From Rhizopus arrhizus (taxonomy: Eukaryota; Mucoromycota; Mucoromycetes; Mucorales; Rhizopodaceae): a stretch of DNA of 64,000 nt. Below, piece after piece: positions 11,255 through 22,649 of the stretch. A program made the translations under genes and the position numbers. How positions within the stretch are numbered: position 1 is the stretch's first letter; each line of letters starts with the position of its first letter. Under the pieces are notes generated by a model. It saw only the letters and a program-made list of their open reading frames with translations, was not told the DNA's origin and searched no databases. The stretch covers positions 1-64,000 of the forward strand of contig JAKZZE010000028.1 of the NCBI GenBank assembly GCA_024220505.1. The letters run 5' to 3'.

Positions 11255-12893
11255 CAGTAGGTCAAAAAACTGCTGCAAGGAATCCATTTTTCTCAGTTTT
11301 TGTAGCGTACATCCTGTCACAGTGGTACAAAGTGCCTCTGTTCCTACATAGTAGATTTCCTACATGTCTTGAAAAACCTGAAAGAGTTTAAGCCCCATTG
11401 GATAAGTATTGAAGGAAGTATGAGGCGCGCAATTTGAAAATTTGAAAAAACGAAAATTTGAACGAAATGGGTTTATTTATTAATATTTAGTTGGTCCTCC
11501 TTTTTTATTAATAACCTCTTGAATTCTTGCCGGCATGCTATCGATATACCTTTGGCAAAGTTCTTTATCAAATTCATTCCATGCTTTTTCTACTCGTTCC
11601 CAAAGCTCATCCGTATTCTTTGCTCTACGTTCGTAACAGCTGAGCTTTAACTTCAGTTGATGCCATACATGTTCTATTGGATTTAAGTCCGGGCTCTGAG
11701 CTGGCCAATCGCTAATATAGCGCACTTGATGATTATCTAACCAGGCTATTGTGGATTTTGCCTTGTGCTTTGGATCATTATCATGCTGAAAGTAAATGTT
11801 GGACCAGTTGAAATTGTAGTACTCCATAGTATCACGAAGTGTAGTGTCTAATATATGCTGATAAACATCCGCGTTCATGTTCCCATCGTAAATTTGACAA
11901 GCATATCCTGGTCCTTCAGATGTTATGCAGCCCCACATCATCAACTTGCCGCCTCCATGCTTGACTGTAAACTCTAGATGATGCGGTTGAAGAGGATCAC
12001 TTGGTCTTTTCCAATAATACTTACAACCATCAGAGCCCCATACGTTGATCTTGGTTTCATCAGAAAAGACGACTTTTCGCCATTCTTCCACTGTCCAATC
12101 CTGGTGCTTCTTGGCCCATTCTAATCGATGCTGCATATGAGCTTTTGTCAGAAACGGCTTCTTTTTTTTTATTGAAGAATGGAACTCCATTGATTTCAGG
12201 ACGTTAATTGCTGACTGGTATGAGATAGCATAGCCAAGTTGAACCAGCTCCCGGTGTACCTCTTTGGCAGTCTTTAGAACCCCTTCAATGACTTTTCTTT
12301 TGATTAGCCGTTTCGTCACTTTGGAGACTAATGTAGGTCTACCAGCTGAGCCCATTGTCCTATTTGAAAACAACCGCCTAGAGTATCTACTAACAGTTGA
12401 TTCATGTACTCCAACCTCCTTAGCAATATCGTACGTTGATGTGGATCCAGTTAATGCTTGCTTGAGATCGTTTACTTTTTCTTCTGGCAGTCGTTTAGGC
12501 ATGCGATTGGTAATAAGGTAAAAAAGAGAAATAATTTAGATAAGAAAATTTAAAATTTAGAATAAAGGAATTGTAAGCGCTTTTATATACTGGCAACATT
12601 CTAATCATGTCAAGAATGTGAAAAATTATGATAGCAACCGGTTGGGTCGTATTAAAATTTGTTATTCCAAACATACGTAAACAAGTAAAAAATGCCGGAT
12701 GTTTATAAAATTCCCTTTAACAATATCAAATTCCACCAATAACTATTGACCATATCAGATAATCGACGAATAAATGCCCCTTCTAGTGAGGTACAAACAA
12801 TCAATGTTTGAGATAGTTTCATGCAGTATCCATAGACAACCAGCTGTAAAACCGGTATTTTGCAATTCCTTGCAGCAATTTTTTGACCTACTG
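11255..12893 (-). mobile_element. Tc1-b transposon, complete copy
   Basis: The 1639-bp element has terminal inverted repeats CAGTAGGTCAAAAAA...TTTTTTGACCTACTG of about 29 bp with one mismatch. It is flanked by TA at 11,253-11,254 and 12,894-12,895. It contains an undamaged transposase gene on the minus strand. Other copies: truncated at 6684-7652, decayed but full-length at 25,940-27,578. It disrupts the integrase of chromovirus M. Confidence 0.95.
11480..12502 (-). CDS. Tc1-b transposase, intact
   Basis: A 340-residue Tc1/mariner-superfamily transposase that cuts and pastes its element at TA dinucleotides. The N-terminal third holds the bipartite helix-turn-helix DNA-binding region (STYDIAKEVGVHESTVSRYSRRLF, then TAKEVHRELVQLGY). 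The catalytic DDE domain contains VFSDETKIN (first Asp), the Gly-rich HGGGKLMMWG, QHDNDPKHKAK (second Asp) and SPDLNPIEHVW (Glu). Length and motif order are normal and I see no stop or frameshift. The Met at 12,502 opens MPKRLPEEKV, matching the start of related transposases here. The gene has no intron. It could be active, as the coding part of the copy at 6684-7652 is identical. Confidence 0.93.
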   Translation of the reverse strand: MPKRLPEEKVNDLKQALTGSTSTYDIAKEVGVHESTVSRYSRRLFSNRTMGSAGRPTLVSKVTKRLIKRKVIEGVLKTAKEVHRELVQLGYAISYQSAINVLKSMEFHSSIKKKKPFLTKAHMQHRLEWAKKHQDWTVEEWRKVVFSDETKINVWGSDGCKYYWKRPSDPLQPHHLEFTVKHGGGKLMMWGCITSEGPGYACQIYDGNMNADVYQHILDTTLRDTMEYYNFNWSNIYFQHDNDPKHKAKSTIAWLDNHQVRYISDWPAQSPDLNPIEHVWHQLKLKLSCYERRAKNTDELWERVEKAWNEFDKELCQRYIDSMPARIQEVINKKGGPTKY

Positions 12894-12895
12894 TA

Positions 12896-13057
12896 CATAT
12901 CGTTATAGATATAACATATATTTTTTTCTAGGTTTTTTTGATACAAATATTATATCTCTATCATGCAAATTCAAATTTGTATTATTTTATTCGAAGTTCA
13001 ACTGTTAAAACACCCGAAGTATAATAATTTAGAATATAGGGATTGGGTGCAGTGTTC
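12896..13057. other. Short AT-rich spacer
   Basis: No gene or repeat is recognised between the right end of Tc1-b and the first CACT-ended element. It should be the remaining flank of the Tc1-b insertion, but it does not continue chromovirus M. Confidence 0.4.
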
Positions 13058-15741
13058 CACTGCAAATAATTGGAGATATTAAACGTAGTTTTTTAGCATA
13101 AATGAGCGCAACAACGCGAAGTTTAACGCAACTCCACGGAATTTTATTGTTGTTTTAAACGATTTTCGATGCAGTTCAGTAATCGTTAAATAACTTTTAC
13201 GCAAGCAAGAGGATGTCATTTAGTGTTCTTTTACCAAAGCATTTTTTACGTTTCAATTAATACTAGTCAACGTTTGAGCAACGAATGATACGTTTTAAAA
13301 CATTACTTTATATGTCTTTTTGTTCTTTTATCGACCGCTCATATTGCCTTATATACTTCTTCATCGAACACTCATATTGCCTTATATACTTCTTTATTGA
13401 CCACCCATATTGCCTTATATATTTCTTTATGAACCACTCATATTGCTTTATATACTTCTTTATTGACCACTTATATAGCTTATATACTTCTTTATTGACC
13501 ATTCATATTGCAATAAATATTGCTTTATATATACAAAAAAATAGGGATTTTGTTTATAAAAAATAGCTTTTTTTTTATTTGAATAAAATAATAATAACAA
13601 AATATGATATTTCTTTGCTTGTAGCGTTTTAAAAGTGTACTTGACTTACCTAATGTCACCAGAATAGCAGCATCTAATCTAAAAATACATCAACTAGTCT
13701 CGTGGAACTCAAAAAGTTCTCAAAAGAAAAAAAAAAAAAAAAAAAAAAAAAAAAAGCCAAGCTCAAGGATTCAGAGACACAAGGATTCAAGGATTCAAGG
13801 ACTTGGACAATCAAAGCAAAAGAAAAGACAGAAAAGAGATAGAAGAGGCCAAAGCAAAGCAGCATTCGTCTATAACAATTATTAGCTATCGTGTATATGT
13901 AGTAAAAGTAATAGTACCTTTCTTTAGATAGACCATGGGAAGAAAACTAGCTAAGCGTATACAAAAGACTAAAAAAGCAGCAGGCATCTATAATAATCAT
14001 TAGCTATTGAGTGTATGTAGTAAAAGTAATAGTACCTTGCTTTAGATGGACCATGAAAAAAAAAAAGAAAAGAAAAAAAGATACCAGTCAAGCCTATACC
14101 AACAAGTAAAAGAAGAAGCAATAATAATCCTGGGAAAGAGACTTTATAAAGACCATTTCAAATAGAAAGAAAGCAACAAATACGATTTTACTAAAGTAAA
14201 AGCACCATTAGAGCTGGAATAGAATATATATAATATTAAGAACTTACCTTTTATAAAAAAGAGAAGAAAAAAAAAGAAAAAAAAAAAGAAAAGCGCTTTT
14301 TTGTAGCCTTATTTTACCAATGTTACACTTATTCACTGTCTATCCATATTAGAAAACAAAAACAGTTGCTTTTCATGTAGTTTGTATTTAATGATATCCC
14401 AAAAGATAATTTATACATTGCTTGAGTAAGTTTTATTACTTGCGTACAATATATTTAACGTGGAGGATATTATTTTTTCTTTTTTTTTTTTTTACTTGAA
14501 ATAAAAAAAAAAGGTCGGTATCAACAAATTATAGCAGAAAAACAACTTCTTTTTTTTTCTCCCTTGTTTTGTTTCATGGAATACACTAGATGACAAAGGT
14601 ACAAAAGATAAAAAAGAATGCTCAAGTATTGACCATATGTAAGTTCATAAAAAAAAAATAACAACCAAGTTTAATGTCGGTTTCTTTTTTTTTTTTTTTT
14701 TACATTAGGAATTCCTAATGGGACACATTAGGATGACGAACATGAACCTCATGAGCAAAGTTGTTCTTTCCAACATGATAAAACCATAAGAATACTAAAC
14801 TTATATTACTGCTTGCTGCTGAAAAGCCCTTTTTGGTAAAGGAAGTTGACAATGTTAACATTTCTAATGGCTAATGGCAAATTACACCCATGTGCAAACA
14901 TAAAGTAAGTAATGAACTAGTATAAGCTTAAAAACATATAATCTTTTTATTGTATGTCATGAAAAATAATAAAGCAATCTATTTACTTGAAAAACAAAAA
15001 AACTGTTCATGTATCTATTAATTATAATTGCTTTGTAACAAGATGTTAACAAAGCTTCTTTTTTTTTTATTCTTTTTAGAATATACACGTATTTTTTTGT
15101 TATATTGTAAAAGCATTTGTATTTTTATAAAACATGTTTACTGTTAGGTTATTGTTTTCATTTGAATAAGGAACCTTTTATTGCTATGCTCTTTTTTTTT
15201 TTTTTTTTTTTTTTTTTACTAGGTCTTTTTTTTTAACTTTGTCTTTTTTTTTTTTACTTCTAATTTTCCAGCTTCTTTTTTTTCCCAAACGCAACTATTT
15301 TGTTACGTTCTGTTACACGCTTCAAATGAACTAAGCTAAAGATCACAGACTGCCTTCCTAATATGTATTCTTTTGATCAAAATAATCACAATGTGTTTTT
15401 GTTTTCCGCATTTTGCCCTCAAAAATAAAAAAAAGAAAATATCGGTCTTTCAACGATAGAGGAGAACAGGCTTTCCAAAAAGAGACTATTTGAAAAAAAA
15501 AAAGACACTTTTTTAAAACATGAATAACTCTATGAATACTTATACCACAAAAAAAATAATAAAATTATTAAATTTCTTTATTTTTTTCGCACCTAAATCT
15601 TTTTTCAAAATTCAAAAAGGTGCAATACAGAGCATTTTAATTTTTTTCGTTTATTCAATGTTGTTCAAATCGTTGAAATTTTGATGTTAGAAATGACTGC
15701 AAATGACTGATAACGCTGAAAATCACCAATTATTTGCAGTG
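13058..15741. mobile_element. CACT-ended non-coding element, copy 1
   Basis: The sequence starts CACTGCAAATAATTGG at 13,058 and ends with the exact complement CCAATTATTTGCAGTG at 15,741, giving 16-bp terminal inverted repeats. The interior (about 13,280-15,620) is repeated in copy 2 (about 16,035-18,440) at high identity, with the same A/T homopolymer runs, a 33-bp minisatellite and the AAGGATTCAAGGATTCAAGG block. No transposase-like reading frame exists. CACT(A/G) ends suggest a non-autonomous CACTA/EnSpm-like element, but its own 3-bp flanks (TTC/ATT) do not match. Confidence applies to the element, less to the superfamily. Confidence 0.6.
13336..13530. repeat. 33-bp minisatellite
   Basis: About six tandem units of CATATTGCCTTATATACTTC followed by TTTATTGACCACT. 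The unit length is a multiple of three, so it makes an artificial repeated peptide on either strand (CLIYFFIDH-type). Copy 2 of the element keeps only about three units (16,095-16,200), so the array length varies between copies. Confidence 0.85.
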
Positions 15742-15745
15742 ATTT

Positions 15746-18562
15746 CACTGCAAATAATCGTGCAAACTCTGCACACTGTTAATTTTTAGCAGTATGCTTT
15801 TCTGTTTAACGATGCCAAAAGCTGTGATTGAATGGGTATTTATGCCGACGTCAATATCGGCACCCTTTAAGGACCTAAATGTCTGTCAATATATTCTGCG
15901 TCTCTGTATGGTGCCGATATTAACGAAAATGATGATCCATAGCTCTAAGTAGATTTATACAGACCCAATTGTCGTTTTGCGAAGGCGTCTCTCTTGTTAG
16001 CTGCTTTACATAGTCTATTCTACGTTATAAATAATTTGGCAACCAATGATACTTTTTAAATCATTACTTTATTTGTCTTTTTACTCTTTATAAACCACTC
16101 ATATTGCCTTATATACTTCTTTATGAACCACTTATATTGCTTTATATACTTCTTTATCGACCATTCATATTGCAATAAATATTGCTTTATATACATAAAA
16201 AAATAGGGATTTTGTTTATAAAAAATAGCTTTTTTTTTATTTGAATAAAATAATAATAACAAAATATGATATTTCTTTGCTTAGCGTTTTAGCAGTGTAC
16301 TTGACTTACCTAATGTCACCAGAATAGCATCATCTAATCTAAAAATACATCAATTAATCTCGTGGAACTCAAAAAGTTCTCAAAAAAAAAAAAAAAAAAA
16401 AAAAAAAGCCAAGCTCAAGGATTCAGAGACACAAGGATTCAAGGATTCAAGGACTTGGGTAATTAAAGCAAAAGATGGAAGTACATCAGTACTTAAGAAC
16501 CAAAGTAAAAACCAGGAAAGAAACAGAAAGAGGCCAAAGCAGAGCAGCATTCATCTATAATAATTATTAGCCATCATGTATATAGTAAAAGTAATTGTAC
16601 CTTTCTTTACATAGACAAGGGGAAGAAAACTTGCTGAGCTTTTACAAATAAGTAAAAAAAGAAACAGCACGCATCTATAATAATTATTAGCTATGATGGA
16701 TATGTAATAAAAGTAATAGTACCTTTAGATGGGCTAAGAGAAGAAAACTAGCTAAGTTTTACCAACAAGTAAAAAAAAAAAGGAAACAGTACGCATCTAT
16801 AATAAATATTAGCTATTGAGTGTATGTAGTAAAAGTAATAGTACCTTGCTTTAGATGGACCATGAAAAAAAAAGGAAAAGAAAAAGACATCAGTCAAGCT
16901 TATACCAACAAGGAAAAGAAGAAGCAATGATAATCCTGGGAAAAAGACTTTATAAAGACCATTTAAAACATCAAAAAAGCAATCAATACAATATTACTAA
17001 AGTACAAGTACCGTTAGAACAGGAATACAATTTATATAATATTAAGAACTTACCTTTTATAAAAAAGAGAAGAAAAAAAAAAGAAAAAAAAAAAAAAAAA
17101 AAAAAAAAGAGAAGTGCTTTTTTGTAGCCTTATTTTACCAATGTTACACTTATTCACTGTCTATCTATATTAGAAATCAAAAACAGTTGCTTTTCATATA
17201 GTCTGTATTTAATGGTATCCCAAAAGATAATTTATACATTGCTTGAACAAGTTTTATTACTTGCGTGCAATATCTTTAACATGGAGGATATTCTTTTTTC
17301 TTTTTTTTTTTTTTTATTTCAAGTAAAAAAAAAAAAGGTCGATATCAACAAATTATAGCAGAAAAACAACTTTTTTTTTCTCCCTTGTTTTGTTTCATGG
17401 AATACACTAGATGTCAAAGGTACAAAAGATAAAAAAAAAGCTCAAGTATTGACCATATGTAAGTTTATAAAAAAAAAATAACAACCAAGGCTAATGTCAG
17501 TTTTTTTTTTTTTTTTTTTTTTTTTTTACATTAGGAATTCCTAATGGGACACATTCGGATGACGAACATGAGCCACATGAGCAAAGTTGTTCGTTTTAAC
17601 ACGATAAAACTATAAGAATATCAAACTTATATTGTTGCTTGTTGTTGAAAAGCCCTTTTTGATAAAGGAAGTTGGCAATGTTAACATCTCTAATGGCTAA
17701 TGGCTAATGGCAAATTACACCCATGTGCAAACATAAAGTAAGTAATGAACTAATATAAGCTTAAAAACATATATTCTTTTATATTATTTGTCATAAAAAA
17801 TAATAAAGCACTTTATTTACTTGAAAAACAAAAAAATTGTGCTTGTATCTATTAATTATAATTGCCTTGTAACAAGATGTTAACAAAGCTTCTTTTTTTT
17901 TATTCTTTTTAGAATATACACATATTCTTTTGTTACAATGTAAAAGCATTTGTATTTTTATAAAACATGTTTACTGTTAGGTTATTGTTTTCATTTGAAT
18001 AAGTAACATTTTATTGCTATGCTCTTTTTTTTTTTTTTTTTTTTTTCACTAGGTCTTTTTTTTTTAACTTTGTCTTTTTTTTTTACTTTTAATTTTTCAG
18101 CTTCTTTTTTTTTCCCAAACGCAACTATTTTGTTACATTCTGTTACACGTTTCTAATGAGCTAAGCTAAAAAGCACAGACTGCCTTCCTAATATGTATTC
18201 TTCTGATCAAAATAATCACAATGTGTTTTTGTTTTCCGCATTTTGCCCTCAAAAATAAAAAAAAGAAGATATCGGTCTTTCAACGATAGAGGAGAACAAG
18301 CTTTCCAAAAAAAGATCATCTGTAAAAAAAAAGACATTTTTTTAAAACGTGAATAACTTTATGAATATTTACCTTACAATGAAAAAAATAACATTACTTA
18401 ATTTCTTTATTTTTTTCGCATCTAAATCTTTTTTCATATTTCGAAAATGACCAATACAGCAAGATATAATGTTTTTTTAAAAAAAAAACTTTAAAATCTG
18501 TGGACCTATGACTGTCACCGATATCAGAATTCTACGTCAAAGGCGCAACATTACTTGCAGTG
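15746..18562. mobile_element. CACT-ended non-coding element, copy 2
   Basis: It starts CACTGCAAATAATCG at 15,746, four bases after copy 1, and ends TTACTTGCAGTG at 18,562. TTT flanks both sides (15,743-15,745 and 18,563-18,565), a possible 3-bp target duplication. The outermost about 270 bp differ from copy 1, whereas the 2.4-kb interior matches it. A block of about 110-120 bp (CATCTATAATAATTATTAGC... with AAAAGTAATAGTACCTT) is tandemly repeated three to four times at 16,550-16,862, versus two in copy 1. A Lys-rich frame at 16,855-17,127 is low-complexity and broken in copy 1, so I do not call it a gene. Confidence 0.6.
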
Positions 18563-18618
18563 TTTGCTGTGGAAAAAGAGGTGGCCCTGACCAACATAGC
18601 ACATATCACAAAGAAGTT

Positions 18619-18701
18619 GGAGGGATGGCCGAGTTGGTCTAAGGCGACACGTTAAGGTCGTGTTCTCTTCGGAGGCGTGGGTTCGAATCCCACTCCCTTC
18701 A
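18619..18701 (+). tRNA. tRNA-Leu (anticodon AAG)
   Basis: An 83-nt type II tRNA without intron. The acceptor stem GGAGGGA pairs with TCCCTTC (one G-U), with discriminator A at 18,701. The D-arm is GCCGAGTTGGTCTAAGGC. The anticodon stem ACACG/CGTGT encloses the loop TTAAGGT, whose anticodon AAG (18,654-18,656) reads CUU/CUC leucine codons. A long variable arm is present, and the T-arm is GTGGGTTCGAATCCCAC. The A box (TGGCCGAGTTGG) and B box (GGTTCGAATCC) match Pol III internal promoters. It lies 57 bp beyond the CACT-ended element. Confidence 0.97.
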
Positions 18702-18702
18702 G

Positions 18703-18708
18703 TTTTTT
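18703..18708 (+). terminator. Pol III terminator
   Basis: A run of six T starts two bases after the tRNA-Leu, the standard RNA polymerase III stop. Confidence 0.85.
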
Positions 18709-19310
18709 CGTGTGTGTTTTGTTTACTGTTGTCATATCTTTTTATTCTATATATGGATATTTGTGTTGCTTTCCTTTTAATGAAGTTTGTATTCAACAAG
18801 TTACATGCTATGACTCACAAGAGAGTTGTTTATATTCAATATCAACATGACTCATGAATTATGACAATACTTGTATATATCTTAGTTTTGTAAAGTAATA
18901 TAAATAGACACAATAATTATTAGAAATAAAAGGACAATTATCTACTGCCTAATCTTTAAGACTATATTTCCTTTTATATACAATACTATAAAGAGCACGA
19001 CACTGTGTTGTCGTGCTTGATCACGAACAGATATTTTATAAAATAATTAATAAAGGTACTGTAACACAAGAACCAACTTTTTGAACGAACAAAAGGAACG
19101 ATCTTTTCAAACGATCCAAAAGTTAATATTGCCAATGTGACGAAAATAGAAATTTTTTCAATCAAACTGTACCACTTGACGAAGAAAGTTCGGACCTGAA
19201 CTAAGTTCATGTCCTCAATATTTTTGATAAACTCAATGAAATTGAATAAGTCAACTAAATTCACAATTCAAAGGAAAACACAAAAATCTAAAAACATCAC
19301 AAAATCAAGA
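18709..19310. other. AT-rich stretch with one hairpin, no gene seen
   Basis: No coding region is supported. The one structured site is an inverted repeat at 18,992-19,018 (AGCACGACAC, three-base loop, then GTTGTCGTGCT), which could form a 10-bp hairpin. A weak minus-strand frame at 18,986-19,264 has no recognisable motif. This stretch may contain the outer part of the retroelement leader that follows. Confidence 0.4.
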
Positions 19311-20933
19311 AAACCAAAAACATATAAATATCAACAATTTATCAAGAATTATTATTATTATTATTATCTTACCTTATCCAAATAAATCTCCTTTGAAACA
19401 AAATACTTCTTTTATTTTATAAATAGGAAGAACTAATAATCCCTTGAATCATATACTTCATTGTAATCTCTTTTTTATTTTATCTTTTATCTTTCATCTG
19501 TTTATTTTACTTTTATTCAATTCAGACTGATCTACTTAACAAGATCTGGTGGTCACTCTACTCAAGCGAACTTACAACTCAAATTATCTACTCTTTTTGG
19601 ATATTACTTTATCCAATACCTTATTCAATTACCAAAACTTTGTCTCAAAAACTTATATCAAACCTACTTAAACCCGAAAGCCTAACAATCTCACACCAAT
19701 CAAATCTAACCAAACATTAACCCACCAAACAGTATAAATACTGAGGATTTATTCCTCAAGATATAAAAAACTTCACTTCGATCTTTGCACTTTAAAACTT
19801 TTACTTACAAAATCTACAACTTTATTTACTTTGTTTTTCTTTGAATAAATTTATCAATTATCCTTTTAAAAAGCTCTTTTGATACTCTATTATAATTACA
19901 AAGTCAAGTCCCTTGAAGCTAACTATCTTCATTGTATCCCTTTTTATTTTATTTTTACTTTAAACAAACCTTTTTACGAATCAAAACAAGATTGATCTAC
20001 TTTACAAGATCTGGTGGTTACTATATCAAGCGAATCAAGCCAAATCCAATTCACAAAAAGTCAACTCTTATATCAATTATAACTCAAATCTCTGCTTATT
20101 TAAACCTTAACCCAATAAACCCAAACAAAATTACAGTACCAGATGATAAATTAAGTAGTAAAAAGCTCCCCTCTTTTTTATTTAATAACTATAAGGTCTA
20201 TTTATATTGTAACACACAAGAATAAAACGGCGGAATTTAAATCGTTGCAGTTTATAACGAACGCCTTGCAGTTTACAACAACCACCTTACACTATACAAC
20301 AACCGCCTCTTATGTTATAACAACCATTCAAAATACCAAAAACAGAACAAAACATAAAATCCAAAAACATATAAATAACCCCAAATAATAATCTCAAAAA
20401 ATACTTCACTTCCAACTTCTTAACTTCCTCACTTCTTATTTTATTTTTACTTTTTCTTTTTATCAAATAAATATTCTTTTAAAGAGGCAAACTATCTCTT
20501 ATTTTATTTAACATCAAGAACAAGTCCCTTGAAGCTATTATACTTCATTGTAAACCCCTTTTTTTTATTTTATCTTTTTATTTTTTTATTCTGCCTTAAT
20601 CAAAACAGTTTGATCTACTTTATAAGATCTGGTGGTCACTATAACAAGCGAATCAAACCAAATCCAACTCATATAAAAACAATTATTATATCAATTACAA
20701 CTTAAATCTGTTTATTTAAACTTCAACTCAACACACTGAAGCGAACTAGTAAAAATTTATTACATTTGGTGGTCACTACGAGGGGCAAAATTGAAAAACT
20801 ACAACGAAATCACATCAATAAATCAAATTAAATCAAGAAACAATCCAAGAATATATTCACACCAAATCAAATCAAAAACAATCAGAAGACACTCAAAATA
20901 GAATCAACAATTTCAAAACACTTATTATCGACA
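19311..20933 (+). repeat. Retroelement J leader: tandem LTR/primer-binding-site units
   Basis: Three related units each contain a TATA-like ATATAAATA or GTATAAATA, an ACTTCACTTC-like stretch, a CCCTTGAA...CTTCATTGTA block, and then AAGATC with TGGTGGT(C/T)ACT at 19,547, 20,012 and 20,630. A fourth TGGTGGTCACT at 20,767 follows TTTATTACA and precedes the gag of J by 165 bp. TGGTGGTCACT looks like a primer binding site pairing with a tRNA 3' CCA end. Short AACAACCGCC-type repeats lie at 20,240-20,325. The three upstream units look like duplicated LTR/leader segments; the exact 5' LTR of J is not resolved. Confidence 0.55.
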
Positions 20934-22046
20934 ATGACAACAATAGGACCTAACGTGTTGGCTCCAGTCAGTAACCAAAGCGCAACCCAAGGATATCGTC
21001 CCAGGTTAATTGAATTTTATGGCTATGAAGGAGAAGATTTCCGACATTTTTTAGAAATACTTGAATCATTTCTTGCAATTAGCAACATATACAGTGATTC
21101 ACGAAAACTCGTCATTCTCAAGTCACAATTACGGCGCGCAGCAAAAATATATTACGAAAATGTTATACTCAAAAAGAATCCTGAACTTACCTACGATGTA
21201 GCTATTGAAAAGCTGAAAGATCACTATATCACACCTGAATTAATACAAAGTTATGAACTGGAATTCAATGAAATGTACCAAGGAGAACAAGAACACCCGC
21301 AAATTTTTCTGGCTAGACTACGAGAGGCAGTTGACCTAGCAAATATTACTAGTGAAGAGGTGATTCAAAGTCGATTTCGTGCCGGTCTCTTAAGAGAAAT
21401 TAAACAATTCTGTATCCAAAGCAGCTCCAAAACATTTCAAGGGTGGATAAATCATGCAGAAGGATGGTGGAATGCAAACAGACCACGCAAGATCGCAATG
21501 GTCGATAACCCCTTTATTCCACGCAATATTAACAACGCCTTAATCTACGACGACGAAGACAATTATCGCAACCATTACGCTATAAACAATCACAATGTTG
21601 AAATTATAGATACAGATGAAATACCAACACAAGTAGTCACAATAAATGGTACGAGCAAACCAACCAGAATGATGCATCGTAATATCATTAGTGGCCCAAC
21701 TCGATTAACAACCATGGATATAAATGGTCATACAAATGGTGTTCAATATCAAGTGCATCATCGTCCAAGACATGAACATAATGAATCAGCACATCCTGAC
21801 AGCCAACAAGAAATTCTCAACATGGTACAACAAGTTATTCGTAATGAACTAAACGGCTTTTATCAACCTAACAGATCATATAATCGTAACCCACTCGAAA
21901 ATCCCAATAAATATAACAACAATTATCGTGACTACAGACGCAATAATGAACATAGTGGCTATCAAAACAACAACGGAAATGGATACAACAACAATGGAAA
22001 TGGATACAACAACAAAGAATATAACAACAACAACAACAACAACAAC

Positions 22047-22470
22047 TGTTTTGCCAAGTATTAAAATAAGAGACAAAAACTAAAAAAGACAATAGTTGTG
22101 AAACTAAAGATTATATGTTGCTTTATTAATAAAAACATTTGAGGCTATTTATACTTTTTGGATGTCTGGATCTTTACCGCTATTTCAATTGATCGGTTAA
22201 AAGAATAATGTGGGAAGGATGGGAAGATAAAGGAAAGATAGTAGATAATCAATAGCCGCTGTCTTCTTGACGAATCAAGGGACAATGAAGTAGATAAATT
22301 ATTGATCTAACGATAATTATCGAATAAGGTTGGATTGAACTGCCGTTGTTATAATCAGGTTCCGATATAGTCGTGGGAACGCCGATAGGGACAACAGGGC
22401 AGAGTTGGCTATTGCGGAGATCTCTCGTTTATCCATGAATGTTCACTTTACTAGTTGTGTGGATACAACA
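22047..22470 (-). mobile_element. Solo LTR of the chromovirus M family
   Basis: It is nearly identical to the 3' LTR of chromovirus M (9381-9804) and the same 424 bp long. The 5-bp target duplication ACAAC flanks it (22,042-22,046 and 22,471-22,475). On the minus strand it carries a TATAAATAG box. Confidence 0.93.
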
Positions 22471-22642
22471 ACAACAATGGATACAGCAACCGTAACAACT
22501 ACAACAATAATGGATACAACAAATATAGAAACAACGTTGATTATACCAGTAGAAAACCAGAATACAACAGCAACCAGCCAAATAATAACTACAATAATCA
22601 GTCTAATCCACAACAATATATACAACAGCAAAACCAGCCGTC

Positions 22643-22649
22643 AAAAAAC
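22643..22649 (+). promoter_or_regulatory. -1 ribosomal frameshift slippery site
   Basis: The heptamer A AAA AAC lies in the gag frame exactly as X XXY YYZ, and the next codon is the gag stop TAG. The -1 frame from this point (KKLDGSVVFNNE...) stays open into the protease of element J. This is the standard layout for making a Gag-Pol fusion by -1 frameshifting. I did not identify a downstream pseudoknot. Confidence 0.8.

Noticed and set aside
11252..11320. N-terminal part of the integrase-like frame starting at 11,320
   Set aside because: The first about 22 codons are the Tc1-b terminal repeat read through in frame; only the part from 11,252 down is integrase.
13285..13566. 93-codon frame with a repeated CLIYFFIDH peptide
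   Set aside because: It results from the 33-bp minisatellite, whose length is a multiple of three; the second copy of the element does not keep the frame.
16855..17127. Lys-rich 90-codon frame
   Set aside because: Dominated by A-rich low-complexity DNA and interrupted by stops in the homologous position of the other copy (about 14,050-14,300).
13300..18500. Possible CRISPR-like or satellite array because of regular repeats
   Set aside because: Repeats are direct minisatellites without unique spacers, inside two copies of a mobile element in a eukaryotic genome.
18986..19264. Minus-strand 92-codon frame
   Set aside because: No recognisable motif, biased composition and no splice or promoter evidence.
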